Source of the DNA: Penicillus capitatus
Taxonomy: Eukaryota; Chlorophyta
DNA length: 64,000 nt
Direction: 5' to 3'
Assembly: GCA_965649825.1 (NCBI GenBank)
Contig: OZ287695.1
Coordinates: forward strand, 310,001 to 374,000
The notes beneath the pieces are model-generated. The model worked only from the letters and a program-made list of their open reading frames with translations. It searched no databases and had not been told where the DNA came from. The stretch's first letter is position 1, and every line of letters begins with the position of its first letter. A program made the translations under genes and the position numbers. Shown in pieces: positions 34,701 to 46,230 of the stretch.

Positions 34701-34784
34701 CAGACATCTGTATGGAAATTTCGCGACGAGTACTGGAAAAGAAAAGAGAAGCGCAATTGGGGAGGCTGCCCAGATATTTACTAA
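31734..34784 (+). CDS. oxysterol-binding protein-related (ORP), PH domain
   Basis: A single long exon of about 1,016 aa. A PH domain starts near residue 110 (GYLWIWMGVLRRWHRNHFLL) and ends around LWINSIRTSIE. A charged linker with a coiled coil near IVQKEVRSTMELEIENAALR and a Pro-rich patch follows. From about residue 635 comes the OSBP-related ligand-binding domain, with the family signature EQVSHHPPVSCFH and KPFNPLLGETFEW before it. ORPs exchange sterols or PI4P between membranes at contact sites; the PH domain would bind a phosphoinositide. The sequence SSAEFFVKEG after an acidic run is only a weak match to an ER-targeting FFAT motif. The frame is open upstream to 31635, but the first ATG in frame is at 31734. 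Confidence 0.92.
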   Translation: MSVSTPRMSGNRKERKAHKSRIWKFPAGLSVKKPLEGATDDEELARSFPKTTAADFLYNDSEDDANSSATVEKSGKSFPGSHLSPSQRGNSFSAARRKHAQFANDGYPPSGYLWIWMGVLRRWHRNHFLLETPGVLTHSRRRGSQMRGAFCLRDARVVSSQGHSRQFCIISPAGVAYLRAMTKDQRGLWINSIRTSIEKYTQCVEQAESIRASVGTTFMAVEPEEARLENEERERVHERMSELLPHQAVLKWQMNQLTRKMDVVGGGGGCEASSDGNYCSMGRRASTENRAMRRLSTQTRGGCGLEALDEKRMVRHASLTSELSLPSVKSNLHERLPRRVVAVQSSVSADDSAVSTKSSVHVKEMRDRAAARKCQTPRPEGAVRRRMTRRSPRRRASPREVDENGKRECVTPRLSIDATIAPPSPPRSRDLASLNESGMWKSYQNFIEAVQRIVQKEVRSTMELEIENAALRQLLEMRRSETPVAHHHSLHATSGSTSRSYSTAESEFDAALLEHSEDETLEKKEIRPRGGPPPPPPEDTNSHNNRELIDALEVVRRAEYVTRNSSNSEGLVVSLQSVIPPKDSEDDFDEESSNLDHEVYPPSLYSSAEFFVKEGNDMYALEPRNRLPAPRPIQRGFSLWSILKNAIGRDLSRITMPATINEPLSALQRFAEEFEHASFLTSAALSSDPHERLLYVTAFALSSYHGALLRDSKPFNPLLGETFEWSNNQLRFLGEQVSHHPPVSCFHVQGFDTEEHEKQLYHVQGELELKSKFWGTTLNVFPAGRIELFLETTQERYVWNKASISIHNLVLGQLWLDFHGEIQIKNVTTGDTAKIRLTKARGFGMDRGNLEGKVFNAQKEEVYVVDGNFTKSIYARPSAQSHRYEIFRAAEPPPDAGEQYNMTPFAVALNDLRGAEPGELPRTDSRFRTDIRALEVGEFSRATSEKLRLEEKQRQTRKVRKENGQKYIPMWFNLRRPDIKDLSRIMDHDQTSVWKFRDEYWKRKEKRNWGGCPDIY

Positions 34785-35042
34785 CAAAACGAGCGAGAGG
34801 TCGTGATCAATAATAATATGCAAGGGATAGTTTGTCTCGTTGGTGCGTTTGTGTCAAAGCTTTTGCCTGTGGGTGAACAAGGGGCATGTAACTCTGTGTT
34901 GTCTCTCTCTACCTCTTCTCAGTCGCTGATTTGTTAACTGACTCTATCTTAAAGCATTTTTTGCAAATTCTCAAATGCCAGTTTATGACGTCTACGAACC
35001 GTCGGACGTCGTCGCATCCGACGGTTTGCACGTACGGCTGCG

Positions 35043-35670
35043 CTAGCCGAAGAGTCGCCAGTCTTTGACGACCGTGGATTGGATGATGGAGGCAAAGAGC
35101 GGAGAGATGTCTTCCGCATCGCCTGTCGATGGACGGTTCATACTCAGCAGCAACTCCGAGCGCACGCTGAACAGACGCACGATACCGAGGTGCACCTATG
35201 GCGGCGGCAACAGAAAGCGGCACGGGAGCGGACGGGTTCTACCTGGACCGTCTGCACGGGATCGCTGCCTTTGACAATGTCCTGTTCGCCAACGACGACT
35301 GTCGCATAGCTCTCTGCCACGTTTGTGGTCAAGGCGAGAGCTCCACGCTCCATAGGCGTCACGCTTCTGTAGGGGATACGGTCGCTTGGATGCTTCGAGG
35401 GAAGGGGTAGGGGTACAGGATACGGTGCCGTTGGGCGCTGTTCTCTTCGACGAGATCGCGCCAGAAGTGCGTTGCGATGGCGTCGTTGGAGATGTCGCTC
35501 TGGAGTTCGACGATTTCGAAAATGAAGGACAGCTCGTCGCCGTCGCCGTCCGACGTGAAGACCTCCTGATGATCGGGGACCTGACGAAACGCCGAAACGT
35601 CGAGAAAGCCACGAGGGAGAGAGATTTCGATAGCACCACCGAACAGACGGCGCGTTTCCATTTCGAACAT
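35043..35670 (-). CDS. Mog1/RanGRF-like Ran-binding protein
   Basis: Three exons (35670-35417, 35366-35243, 35195-35043) give 176 aa. The N-terminus LFGGAIEISLPRGFLDVSAF is the hallmark of Mog1, followed by RQVPDHQEVFTSDGD and FEIVELQSDISNDAIATHFW. After splicing, VVVGEQDIVKGSDPVQTVQV continues into HLGIVRLFSVRSELLLSMNR, matching the conserved C-terminal half, and the protein ends KDWRLFG. Mog1 binds the small GTPase Ran, promotes nucleotide release and supports nuclear protein import. Start 35670 is chosen because homologues begin a few residues before LFGGA; an in-frame upstream ATG at 35739 would add 23 hydrophobic residues not typical of the family. Introns are 47-50 nt. Confidence 0.88.
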
Positions 35671-35891
35671 TCTCACAAGTCGTCGCCCATCACCTATGAC
35701 GACCACACAAACAAACCACACCCTTACAGCGCACGGCACGAACTAAGCACAGAATCCACATCGCGCTCAGGGGTTTATGACAGGCTGCATTTACAGATGC
35801 CGTAGGCAACAGATTCATACAAAGTACTGTGCGCGCTTCCGTTGAGGTCGCTGTTCGCGAGTACCGAGTGGTTGATCGGCAGGAAACGAAG

Positions 35892-37564
35892 TCACAGGCT
35901 CATGAATTCGGCGACGTCGGCGATTTCGCGTTTGCGTGCTTGTTCGTGCGTCCATCTCTGTTCCAAGATCTTCTCGTCCGTCATCAGTCGGCTGTGCTGG
36001 ATCTTCTGGCCGCAGTGCAGACACGTCTTGCCGAAAGGCGGCTCGCTGACGTAAGCCTCGACGCATCTGAAGTGATACATGTGGCCACAGTACAACCGCA
36101 ACACCAACATACTCTTCGGTATTTTCTCCACCCGTGCAGGATCACCTGCAAACGACAGCGACGCTCAACGGGGCGGCGGTCGTCGGATGCCCTACTCGGT
36201 AGCAGCAGTTTATTGCAGATAAGGCATTTTCCGGATGCCAGTGGAGCGAGGCATTGCTCGTAGAGGTAGGCCACGATCGGGAAGAGACTTGGCCGAGAGA
36301 CAAACGTCGCTTCAAGCTCGCGACGCTTTTCCGATGCCTTGTGTCGTGACGCCTCGGCGTCGGAGGCCAAAGTGTCGACCTTTCGTCGTGTCGCGAGGGA
36401 CTGCATCTGCGAAAGGGCTTCGGATTTGGACTGAACTCCACTGCCGGCGCCCTCTCGTGCAACGGCCCTTCCTGCATCTTCCACCACCGTGGGCAGCTCA
36501 GCGAGCCTTCGGGCACGGTCGGCTGCCGACGTCAGGAACAGCGTCTGCAACTCGCGCGGCAAATTGCTCTCGTGCTTCCGAATCTCCGCCGCCTTTGTTG
36601 GATACTTTGGCGGAATCGTCAGATCGATGTTGAGAAAATAACGCCCAGAGGTGAGCGCCACCGACACGGCTCCCGTCTTCTCCTTCGCGCATTTGACCTC
36701 GCAGCTGTCCTTGTCTTCGAAGTACGTCCTCAACTGCACGAGATAGAGCGAAGTTGTCGCGAAGGTGGGCGCGCCGTCACTTGTTTGAGATCGGTATACG
36801 CAGGGGCGAGTCGGTTGCGGCAGAGTATGGATCGTAGACGATCGACGACTGCCAGCACTTGTTGCCGACCGAGGCATTTCGCCGCTTCCTGTTCTGCCGT
36901 TCTCTTCAGCTTCTCAACGAGTTCGGGATCGAGATGCGGACTGCTGGCATCCACAAAGAGCGCCTCCTGATGTGACAGACCATCCCATGACCACCACCCG
37001 CCCATCCGTCCACACAAAAAACACACACCTGTGGGTAGCTGCCCGGAAACTGCAGTTTCAGTAGAAGGGAGACATGCGACGACGCTTCCACCAATACCTA
37101 CACGTCGCGATCACGCCCTACCGACGCAGTGGACCGACCTCAGCGAGGATCACACCTGAACGAAATCCAACACACAAGCACGCAGTTCCCGATCACACAC
37201 GTTCTGTAAGGGAGATATGAGATGTTGTCTCCTACGGCGGCGAACAGGCGACGCACCCGTTCAATGTCTTGAAGCTCGGCTTCGATGAAGACCTCTCGAG
37301 ATGTCTTTTCGGACGACAGGCGGGTCTTGTCGGTATCGGCCCTCCGGGTCTCTTCCTGTTCCTGAGTTGGCGGTCGATGCGTGCAGGAGAGGGGAAGGTG
37401 GTCGTCGGGTCGACCTTCTTTATGAGGGCGGCATGGGTGAGGGCTCGCAACTCTGTCGCCTCTTTGGCAGCTTCGTACCTATCCTTAGCCAATTTCTTCC
37501 TCGCTTCGCGCGTCGCTAAGCCATTGTAATCGTTATGTGCGATATCGGATTCGATAGACTCCAT
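35892..37564 (-). CDS. RWD-like and RING-finger protein
   Basis: Seven exons (37564-37415, 37361-37236, 37203-37156, 37097-37029, 36966-36781, 36733-36196, 36145-35892) keep one frame and give about 456 aa. A charged coiled N-terminus is followed by an RWD-like alpha/beta region (LLLKLQFPGSYPQEALFVDA) and a second similar strand-turn segment, YFLNIDLTIPPKYPT. The C-terminus is a RING-type zinc finger: GKCLICNKLLLPSDP, then YCGHMYHFRC, then TCLHCGQKI. The last splice creates the LLPSDPARVEK junction. RWD plus RING suggests an E3 ubiquitin ligase, with RWD as interaction surface. I cannot assign a named orthologue. Intron 2 (37235-37204) is only 32 nt. Confidence 0.75.
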
Positions 37565-37879
37565 CTGGAGGACGCTCGACTATTGTTCCAGTGCAGTGAC
37601 GAATGTGTTTGGCCTGGATGTACCAATACGCTCATTCACGCAAATGCGATATCATGAATACAGTCAAGAGCGATTGATGTGGATATCGACTCGAAGCTGA
37701 AGCTGTTGCGATGGCGCCCGTCACATCACGGCTCGTAATAGGGACACCATACCAGACCATACGGAAAAAACTCTTCTTGGAAGACGTCTCCGAAAGACGC
37801 CTAGAATGGGATGGGACAGTCCATAGACGAATGACTGCATATCTGTTTGGGTGGAGAAGGTAGAGACTCCCACGAAGGG

Positions 37880-39027
37880 ATGCATGTCGTTATCGCCTTG
37901 ATTTGCATTCAGACTCTGGAAATGCTATCGTCTCTTTACCTTTAGGCAGAATCGAATCGTTGGATATCTTCATCGCATTGTTCAACAGCATCAGATGAAG
38001 TGACGTCTGTCCGTTGTTAACGGGAATATTCGGATCAGCGGTTGAAGAGAGCCTGCAGTCGTACAAGACGTTGTGATCGGATTTCTGAAGATTTCGAATC
38101 ACTGTCAGCGATGTGACGTGACGTTATTCGCTGCTGACATGTAAACAGAAGTCCGTCCTTCAGCGTCGACACGATTCGCATCGGCGCCTTTGTTTACAGC
38201 AACTTGGAAAGAGAATCGATATCAAGATCAAGAACCGGAATGCGAATGCGCAGCGCCGCGGCGCAAACACAATACCCCTATGCTGATATCGCCTCACGGA
38301 CGCTGGCCCAAAACACCAGCGATGTTTCGTCAGCAAGGCCACCCGTCGTCAACTCAGCTTTGCTGAGAAGAGAATCGGCGCCCAGACCGTTTCGAAGAAC
38401 CTCGTCAACTGTACCAGGTTTGTCACCTTTGATAGCCGCTATGATTGCCTAATGTCAAATGACATATTTGTAGGATTAAGAGAGTGGTACTGGCTCACGA
38501 TGCAGCCTGCAGTTGAAGTCAGAAGAGCAAAAGAAGAAACTACTGGGATCTGGGAATCGACAGGCGGTGGAGACTCGGTGGCAGAAGACTCTGGAGTCTG
38601 GGACTAGACTGACGATGACGTCACTGGCGCTTCCTCCTCTTTAGGACACCTCTACAGAAAAGAGTGAGTGACACATGTAAGGATTCAGTATTCGAAACAG
38701 AATCCTGGCAGTCTGATGAGTTATAATCCAGGATGGAAATGTGTGATAACATACAGCAGAGGATTTACCTCGTATTCTTCGAAGAGATATGGATCTGAAC
38801 GGAGGGGTGGGCGCGCCTTCACCTTGCACGCGTTTGGCCGAGTGTTACTAACCATCTTCTCCAGAATTCAGTCCTGCAGTGCCAGACGCTGGTATGAACA
38901 CTACACTCTCTGTAATGAGGACGACAGGGATCGTAAAATGTGACGCTGAGCGTTAGATCTTCGCTGGGATATCCTCTGCCAGCGTCACATGTCCCATCTG
39001 CCACAACAAGCGGTCCTTCATCCAGAC
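37880..39027 (-). pseudogene. decayed protease-ankyrin copy
   Basis: Minus-strand remnants lie in the same order as the intact protease-ankyrin genes. At 39027 down to about 38860 an exon after a cttcgag acceptor reads GLDEGPLVVADG, aligning with GDSGGPLLLADT of gene 1, but the catalytic serine position is Glu. At 38452 after a gacattag acceptor, AIIAAIKGDKPGTVDEVLRN aligns with the first ankyrin-module exon (EMIEAIEEDDDEKARRLLED in gene 1) and soon hits a stop. A repeat VAVNKGADANRVDAEGR follows near 38205. Another (DPNIPVNNGQTSLHLMLLNN) near 38030 is out of frame with its expected start because of a single-base loss. The His and Asp exons are absent, perhaps removed when NACHT-HEAT copy B arrived next door. 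Confidence 0.65.
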
Positions 39028-39149
39028 CTCGAAGCACAGAAGAAGAGGTCTGGCTAAGGTGTTCTGATCTCTTAACTGCCTTCTGCTCAGACTCGAAGAC
39101 GGCGGCGTTAGGCAGAGCCCTGGTGTTCCTATCACTTTTCGCTTTCATC

Positions 39150-42100
39150 TCTATGTCAGTGAAAAGATGAAGTGGACGGGGTTTGCCTGAGCTTGCATGC
39201 TACCTGCTGGTGCAATATCTTTATCAAACATCGGAGAGATGACGGTGTTTTCCATGTCTCCATCGACAGTCCACATACATCTACGAGATTGCCTCAGAGA
39301 CTCGACAGGAGGTCGTTGAAGGTCTGGCTGGTATCATGTCAGTCACTGCTTACCTGAAGTTGCGTGCAGGATGATGAACGACTTGAATGGGTATCTGAAC
39401 AACAACTGCGTTTCTGTCCGGCTCTCCGTTACAGAGAATGAGGAACTGAGCAAGTCATCTTCGTGGTCAGAATGATTGCACTGTGATGCAGCAGCAAGTT
39501 CTCTCTTCTGGCAATCTGAGAGCTGTAACCAGGAATGGAGTTGATCTCAGACAGGGTCATTCTGTCAAATCAATCACCGTCAATTGTATTTGACGTCAAT
39601 CAGAACATCCGAACCATCTTCTCGACTGCGAACTTTTCTGCGAACTTTGTGAAGCGGCAAGCAGTTCTGCCAGTTCCGTCGAACCAGAAACGAAGACGTT
39701 CGTTGTGCGCGCTATTTCCCAACATGCAAACACGAGCCCCAGACGAAGGACCCAGTAGTGGAGGACATTCTGCATCGGCAGTTAACGAAGGCGGTCAGTC
39801 CGCTGCGCCGAATGCGGCTGTCGAAGAACGCCTCGACCCAAAGGCCCTGCGTGCTATCGCGAAGAAGTACGCCATCGACAGCACGAAATCGCTCGTCGCG
39901 GCCTACAACGCGGCGACGGGCGACGAGCGTGCCGTCCTCCTCGGATGGATAAACAAATACGACGAACGAAGCGACGAGTGCCTCAAGCCGAAGACTGTCC
40001 TCGAATACGCAGAGTTGGCCAACGTTGCATCCCACTCCGCGAATGACGACGACATTCTGAAAAGCATGATGCATGCCCTCTGTTCCCGTATCTGCCAAGG
40101 GAACTTCCACAAACCGAACTTCGCCGTTGCCCTCTGCAGAGCACTCAAACTGGCGAATCCTTCGGCGTGGGGCGGAGTTGGGCAGCTAGTATTCGTGGCA
40201 ACGAAGCTCTTGAGCAGCCTCTCTCCACAGCCGAAAATTACAAGAAAGAACTTCGCTGCGTGTGAGGCGACGTTCCTTGCGCTTCAGCAAGCTTTTTTCC
40301 TGCTTCACGAAATCAATCATAAAGACATTGTCGAAAAGGAGAAAAACGAACTTCGACGTTCGATTGAAGAGAAAGAGAGAGCGATGGAGCTCTCTTGCAG
40401 TTACTACCCGGTCAGCTTCCACTTCAAGACCCTTCGGCAGGCAGTGGAACGCCTCGAAACCAAAGATGCTCCTTCGGATCTTGAACGCGCAGCGCAACAA
40501 ATCGGCTGCGGATTGTGCGGATTTCTGTATGTTTTTCACTGCGTCAGAAACCTGGCGAGATGTGACATCAATCCCGCGGCTATTCAGGATGCGTACGCAA
40601 AGATTCAAACTGCCATCGCGAACATGGGAGTGTCAAAGAGACCGTGGTTCGACACGTTCAAGAATCTGATGACAGCAAGACAAGAAGCATCGGAAGACGA
40701 AACGAAGCTTGGACTTTTTGAAACCAACCTCAGTGCCGCAATGGAGCACCAAGAAAAAACGAAAGATAAAGAAGACCTGAAGGCTTTGAGATACGGCATT
40801 GTGCGTGAGCTGGGCACACTCGCACTTGAAGGTCTGTCGGAAAAGGCCCGAGACGCAGCCACGGCGAAGCTGGTTGATCTAGTAAGCCAGCAGGCTGTCA
40901 ACGAAGGGTGGGTTGACGATAGCGATATCCTAATCGCACTCCTTGATGTCATGCATGAGCTGCATGGAGCCGGTCGATGCAACGAAGACATCAAGAACGC
41001 GTTGCTAGACATACAACGATCTTACAAAGGTCCTGCCCAAAGAGCCTTAGCGGAATGGTTGGGTGGAAGTAGCATAGAAGTCAAGCTCGCAGCTCGATCC
41101 CCGCAAAAGCCGATAGTGGAACACAAGGATTTGTGCATCGACGTCGGCAGAGACGTGGGATACATTCCTCTTGCTATCATGAACTCGAAGGGAGAAGAGT
41201 TAAAGAAAAGATACCTGCACGACGATTTCGCAACGGTACTACCACAAAAAACACATTTAAGTCATAGTAGTGCCGTGTTATGTAGGTGAGTTCTTTGTTT
41301 GGCGAAAAAAGATCTTCAAAACATGTCAAGGATATGAAGCATCACGTAGTCATATCTGAAGAAATCACTGAAGAAAGAAAAAACAAATCAAACGAAGGAA
41401 CAAAAGAAGTCATCCAAGGAGAGGAAGACACGTACAGAAAGTCCTCAAATCATAGAACGGATCAAGCGAAAGAACACTACGAGAAGAAGAGAAGAGTCGC
41501 GAAACCCATTGGTCTGGACGATCTGTTCAAGCGACGATCTCTCAAACCCGGAGATCCGGAAAGCGAAGTTCGAAGAGTGCTTCTCTACGGAAATCCCGGC
41601 TCCGGTAAGACGTGCATCACCAAAGTCTTCGCGCACAAATGGGCTCTGGGAGAAATGGCTCAAGAGTTCGAGACCGTTTACGTTGTCCCGGTTCGAGTCT
41701 TGAACGGTACCGATTCCAAGCGGCATCAGTGGACAAGTCTTGAAGAAGCGATATCGCGAATATGCTTTTCCAAGAGAAAACGCGCTCTCAAGTACGAAGA
41801 CCTGGTCCTTCAGATAGAGGATGCACTCGATGATCATTCTACGTTGCTCGTGGTCGATGGATTGGACGAAGCGAATGACAACGCCAGGGAGCTCGTATCC
41901 ACCACGTGGGAGCGTTCGTGCAAAATACTGTTTCTCTCTCGTCCGTACAATATGAGAAACGTGGAAACGCGTGTCGACATTCAAGTCGAGTGCCTCGGAT
42001 TCGACGACGAGCAACTGCGAGACTACATAAGGAGCGAACTGTCCAAGGACGAGGCGTCGAGACTTATACGCTCTCTCGAGAAAACCACCGCCATGTGGGA

Positions 42101-45100
42101 GATGGCACACATTCCGGCGACGGCACACATTATCTGTTGCCTGTCAAAGGAACACGGTACCTCGGTCGAGGAAGAGAAGAAGAGAGCGAGCACGTTTCAA
42201 ATATACAACGACATGGCGAACTACGTCTGGAAAAGGTTCGAGGAGAAGCAAGCGGCAAGGAACGTACAGAAAGTGGAAATCTTCAAGGATCTGGAAAAGA
42301 TAGCCTTTGAATCGCTTCGGAATGGTCAAATTCTCATCCAGGAGAGATTTGTCATGCAAAACGCAACGTCGAAGAAAGCGGCTCGGACATTCAAGGAGAG
42401 TGGACTCCTCCTGCTCGTGTTGGAGGGCCAAGAATATCAGTTTCCTCATTTGACCTTCCAAGAGTATTTCGCCGGAAGATACATCGCGAGAATCTTGAAG
42501 CAAAGTAGATCGGATGAGAAGACGAGGGTTCTTGATCTTATTCGCAAGGGGAAGTATGATGAGAAGCATAAACTCACGCTGACCTTCGCAATGCATGCAT
42601 TCGCAGAAAGGCGAAGCAAGCAAGCGTTGGAAGAGATGCTTTCGATAATGGATGAACAACCAGTCGAGGTTCTCGGGATACAACACCTTATTCTGAAAAT
42701 GCGAGTTCTCGAGGCAATCCTCGAAGAGACGGACGAAGAAGACTTGGAAGATGTTCTGGACGACGAACGCGCAATTAAACTCGTCGAGAGTGCTCGCCAT
42801 CTGCTCGAGTGCACAGTGGACGATATTTTAATCCGTGAAATACTAGTGAAGGAGTTTCGACAATTGTCTCGCGTGTTAGAGAAATTTCCTCAAATTCTTG
42901 ATGATACAGTCAATAAAGTAAAGAAGCTGCTCGCATACTCGAAGAAATTGACATGGATGGAAATGACAAAAACTACGGAAGCCTTGATGTTTGCAAGACA
43001 CTCTTCAAAGCACAGCAGTGAAATACAAAAGTTCCTCGTTCAAAAAATAAGAGAGCCAGAGGGTTGGTGCAGTATGAGGGAGTGCATAAGAAGATTAAGT
43101 TTTATCGCAGAACAAATGCCTCAACTAGTGGTCGACCATCTTACGACGCTGGCGAGGGCGTACGCCGACGGCGACGAAGACGTGCGTCAGGCGGCGATAG
43201 AGGCCATCGACCGCGTCGTCGCGGCAACGCCGCAGCACGCTGGGAAGCATTTTTTGATGCTGTCGAGAATGTGTGTCTACAATGACTGGCGCGTGCGTCG
43301 GGCGGCGTTCAAGGCCATCGATCGCGCCGTCGCGGCGGCGACAAGTCCCGCCGTCCAGTATCTGTCAACGCTGGCAAGGGGGTGCGCCGACGAAGACGAA
43401 GACGTGCGAAGTGTGGCTATGAAAGCCATTAGCCGTGTCGTCGCGGCAGCGCCGCAGAACGCCGGCCAGCATCTCTCGTCGCTGGCGATGGGAGGCTCCG
43501 ATAAGGACTGGCGAGTGCGTCGGGCGGCTTTGGAAGTCATCGGCCGCGTGATTGTGGAGGAGCCGCTGCACGCGGGCAAGCATCTGGTGACGCTGGTAAG
43601 TGCGTGCGCCGACGGCGACTGGCAAGTGCGTCGTGCGTCTTTGGATGTCATCGGCCGCGTCGTCACGGTAACGCCGCTTCACGTTGTCGAGCATCTGGCG
43701 ACGTTGGAGAGAGCGTGCGCCGACGGCGACGTAAATGTGCGTCAGGCGGCTTTGGAGGCCATCCGCCGCGTTGTTGCGGCGGCGCCGCAGCACGCTGGCA
43801 AGCATCTTTCGTCGCTAGCGAGGGGAGGCGCCGACGAAGACTGGCGCGTCCGTCAGTTGGCGATGGAGGCCATAGGAGGCGTCGTCGCGGCGGAGCCCAA
43901 GTACGCTGCCGAGCATCTCTCGACGCTGACGAGGGGAAGCGTCGACGAAGTCTGGCCCGTCCGGTTGGCGGCGTTGGAAGCCATCGGCCGCGTGGTTGTG
44001 GAGGAGCCGCTGCACGTGTGCGAACATCTGGCGACGCTGGCGAGGGGGTGCACGGACGAAGACTGGCACGTGCGACAGGCAGCGTTGGAGGCCATCGGCC
44101 GCGTGGTTACGAAGGAGCCGCTGCACGCGGGCGAACATCTGGCGACGCTGGCGAGTGGGTGCGCAGAGGAAGACTGGCGCGTTCGTCGTGCGTCGTTGGA
44201 GGTCATCGGCCGAGTCATTGCGGCTGCGCCACAGCACGCCGGCGAACATCTGTCGACGCTGGCGAGGGGGTGTGCCGACGAAGATAGGCGCGTGTGTCGT
44301 GTATCGTTAGAAGCTATTGACGGCGTCGTTGCGAAGGAGCCGCGGTACGCGGGCAAGCACCTTTCGACGCTGGCGCGTGGGTGCGACGACGAGGACTGGC
44401 GCGTGCGTCGTGTATCAGTGGAAATCATCGGCCGCGTTGTTGCAGCGATGCCGGAGCACGTGTGCGAACATCTGGCGACGCTGGCGAGGGGGTGCACGGA
44501 CGAAGACTGGCACGTGCGACAGGCAGCGTTGGAGGCCATCGACTGCGTGGTTACGAAGGAGCCGCGACACGGCGGCGAGCATCTTTTGATGCTGTCGAGA
44601 GCGTGTGTCGACAAAGACTGCCGCGTGCGTCGGGCGGCTTTGGAAGTTATCGGCCACATCGTCACAGCGGCGCCTCAGAATGCCGGCGAGCATCTGGCGA
44701 CGCTGGCGAGAGCGTGTGTCGACGAAAACAGGCGCGTCCGTCGGGCGGCGTTCGATACCATTGACCTCGCCGTCGCGGCGGCGACAAGTCCCGCCGTCCA
44801 GTATCTGTCAACGCTGGCAAGGGGGTGCGCCGACGAAGACGAAGACGTGCGAAGTGTGGCTATGAAAGCCATTGGCCGTGTCGTTGCGGCAGCGCCGCAG
44901 AACGCCGGCCAGCATCTCTCGTCGCTGGCGAAGGGAGGTGCCGACAAAAACTGGCGCGTGCGTCGTGCGTCGTTGGCGGTCATCGGCCGCGTCGTTGCGG
45001 CGACGCCGCAGCACGCTGGCAAGCATCTTTCGTCGCTGGCGAGGGGAGGCGCCGACGAAGACTGGCGCGTGCGTCGGGCGGCTTTGGATGCCATCGGCCG

Positions 45101-46230
45101 CGTTGTTGTGGCAGCGCCACAAAACGCCGGCGAGTATCTGTTGGCGCTGGTAAGGGGGTGCACCGACGACGAGGTAGACGTGCGTCAGGCGGCTCTGGAG
45201 GCCATCGGCTGCGTCATCGCGGCGGCGCCCGAGCACGCTGGCAAGCATTTTTCGTCGCTGGCGAGGGGAGGCGCCGACGAAGACTGGCGCGTGCGTCGGG
45301 CGGCTTTGGAGGCCATCGGCCGTGTCGTTATGGCGGCGCCTCAGCACGCCGGCAAGCTTCTGTTGACGCTGGCGAGGGGGTGTGCCGACGAAGACTGGCG
45401 CGTGCGTCGTGCGGCTATAAAGGCTACCAGCCGCATCGTTACGGCGGCGCCTCAGCACGCCGGCAAGCATCTGTTGACGCTGGCGAGGGGGTGTGCCGAC
45501 GAAGACTGGCGCGTGCGTCGTGCGGCTATAAAGGCTACCAGCCGCATCGTTACGGCGGCGCCTCAGCACGCCGGCAAGCATCTTTCGTCGCTGACGAGGG
45601 GGTGTGCCGACGAAAACGAAGTCGTGCGTCAGGTGGCAATGAAGGCTTTCGCCCGCGTTGTTGCTGTGGCGCCGCAGTACGTCCGCATGATTATGTCGCC
45701 GTTGACAAAGGGGTGTGTCGACGAAAACGAAGTCGTGCGTCGGGAGGCGATGAAGGCTATCGACCGCGTCGTAGCGGATACGCCGCAGCTCGCCGGCGAG
45801 CTGCTACCGTCCCTGGCGACGGGGTGCGGCTACGAAGACGTGCGTCGGGAGGCGATAGAGGTTATCGACCGCGTTGTCGCGGCGGCACATTGGCACGCTT
45901 GCGAGTTTCTGTCGACGCTAGCGAAAGGGTGCGCCGACGAAGATGAAGACGTTCGTGACGCTGCAAGAACTTCATTAAAAAACGTAAAACTAAAAGAAAC
46001 TATCTCTTCAGCAATATCGTTTCCGTCCGCTAATAAGGGAGGGTTATTATTATTCTTCGTGCAAAACGCATTCACATTAGGTCCTCTTACGAAATTTAAA
46101 CCAGTCCCTCTTTTGTTGCATACATCCTTTTCACAAGAGATTGGAAAATGGAAGAAGGAAGCGATTGATGTGTTCGTTGGGTATTTGAGACAAGAATGCG
46201 ATGAGGAGTTTCCCGGACTTCTAGAGAACA
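39150..46230 (+). repeat. inverted segmental duplication, right arm
   Basis: Partner of the left arm at 2540-8385. Homology begins about 560 bp upstream of the copy B start codon, next to the dead protease-ankyrin remnant, and ends within the last codons of the gene. The extra HEAT units account for the size difference. Confidence 0.75.

Noticed and set aside
43604-45946. Several 150-370 codon frames on both strands inside HEAT array B
   Set aside because: Same repeat effect as in array A; the true frame is the one continuous with the NACHT domain and with HEAT consensus leucines.
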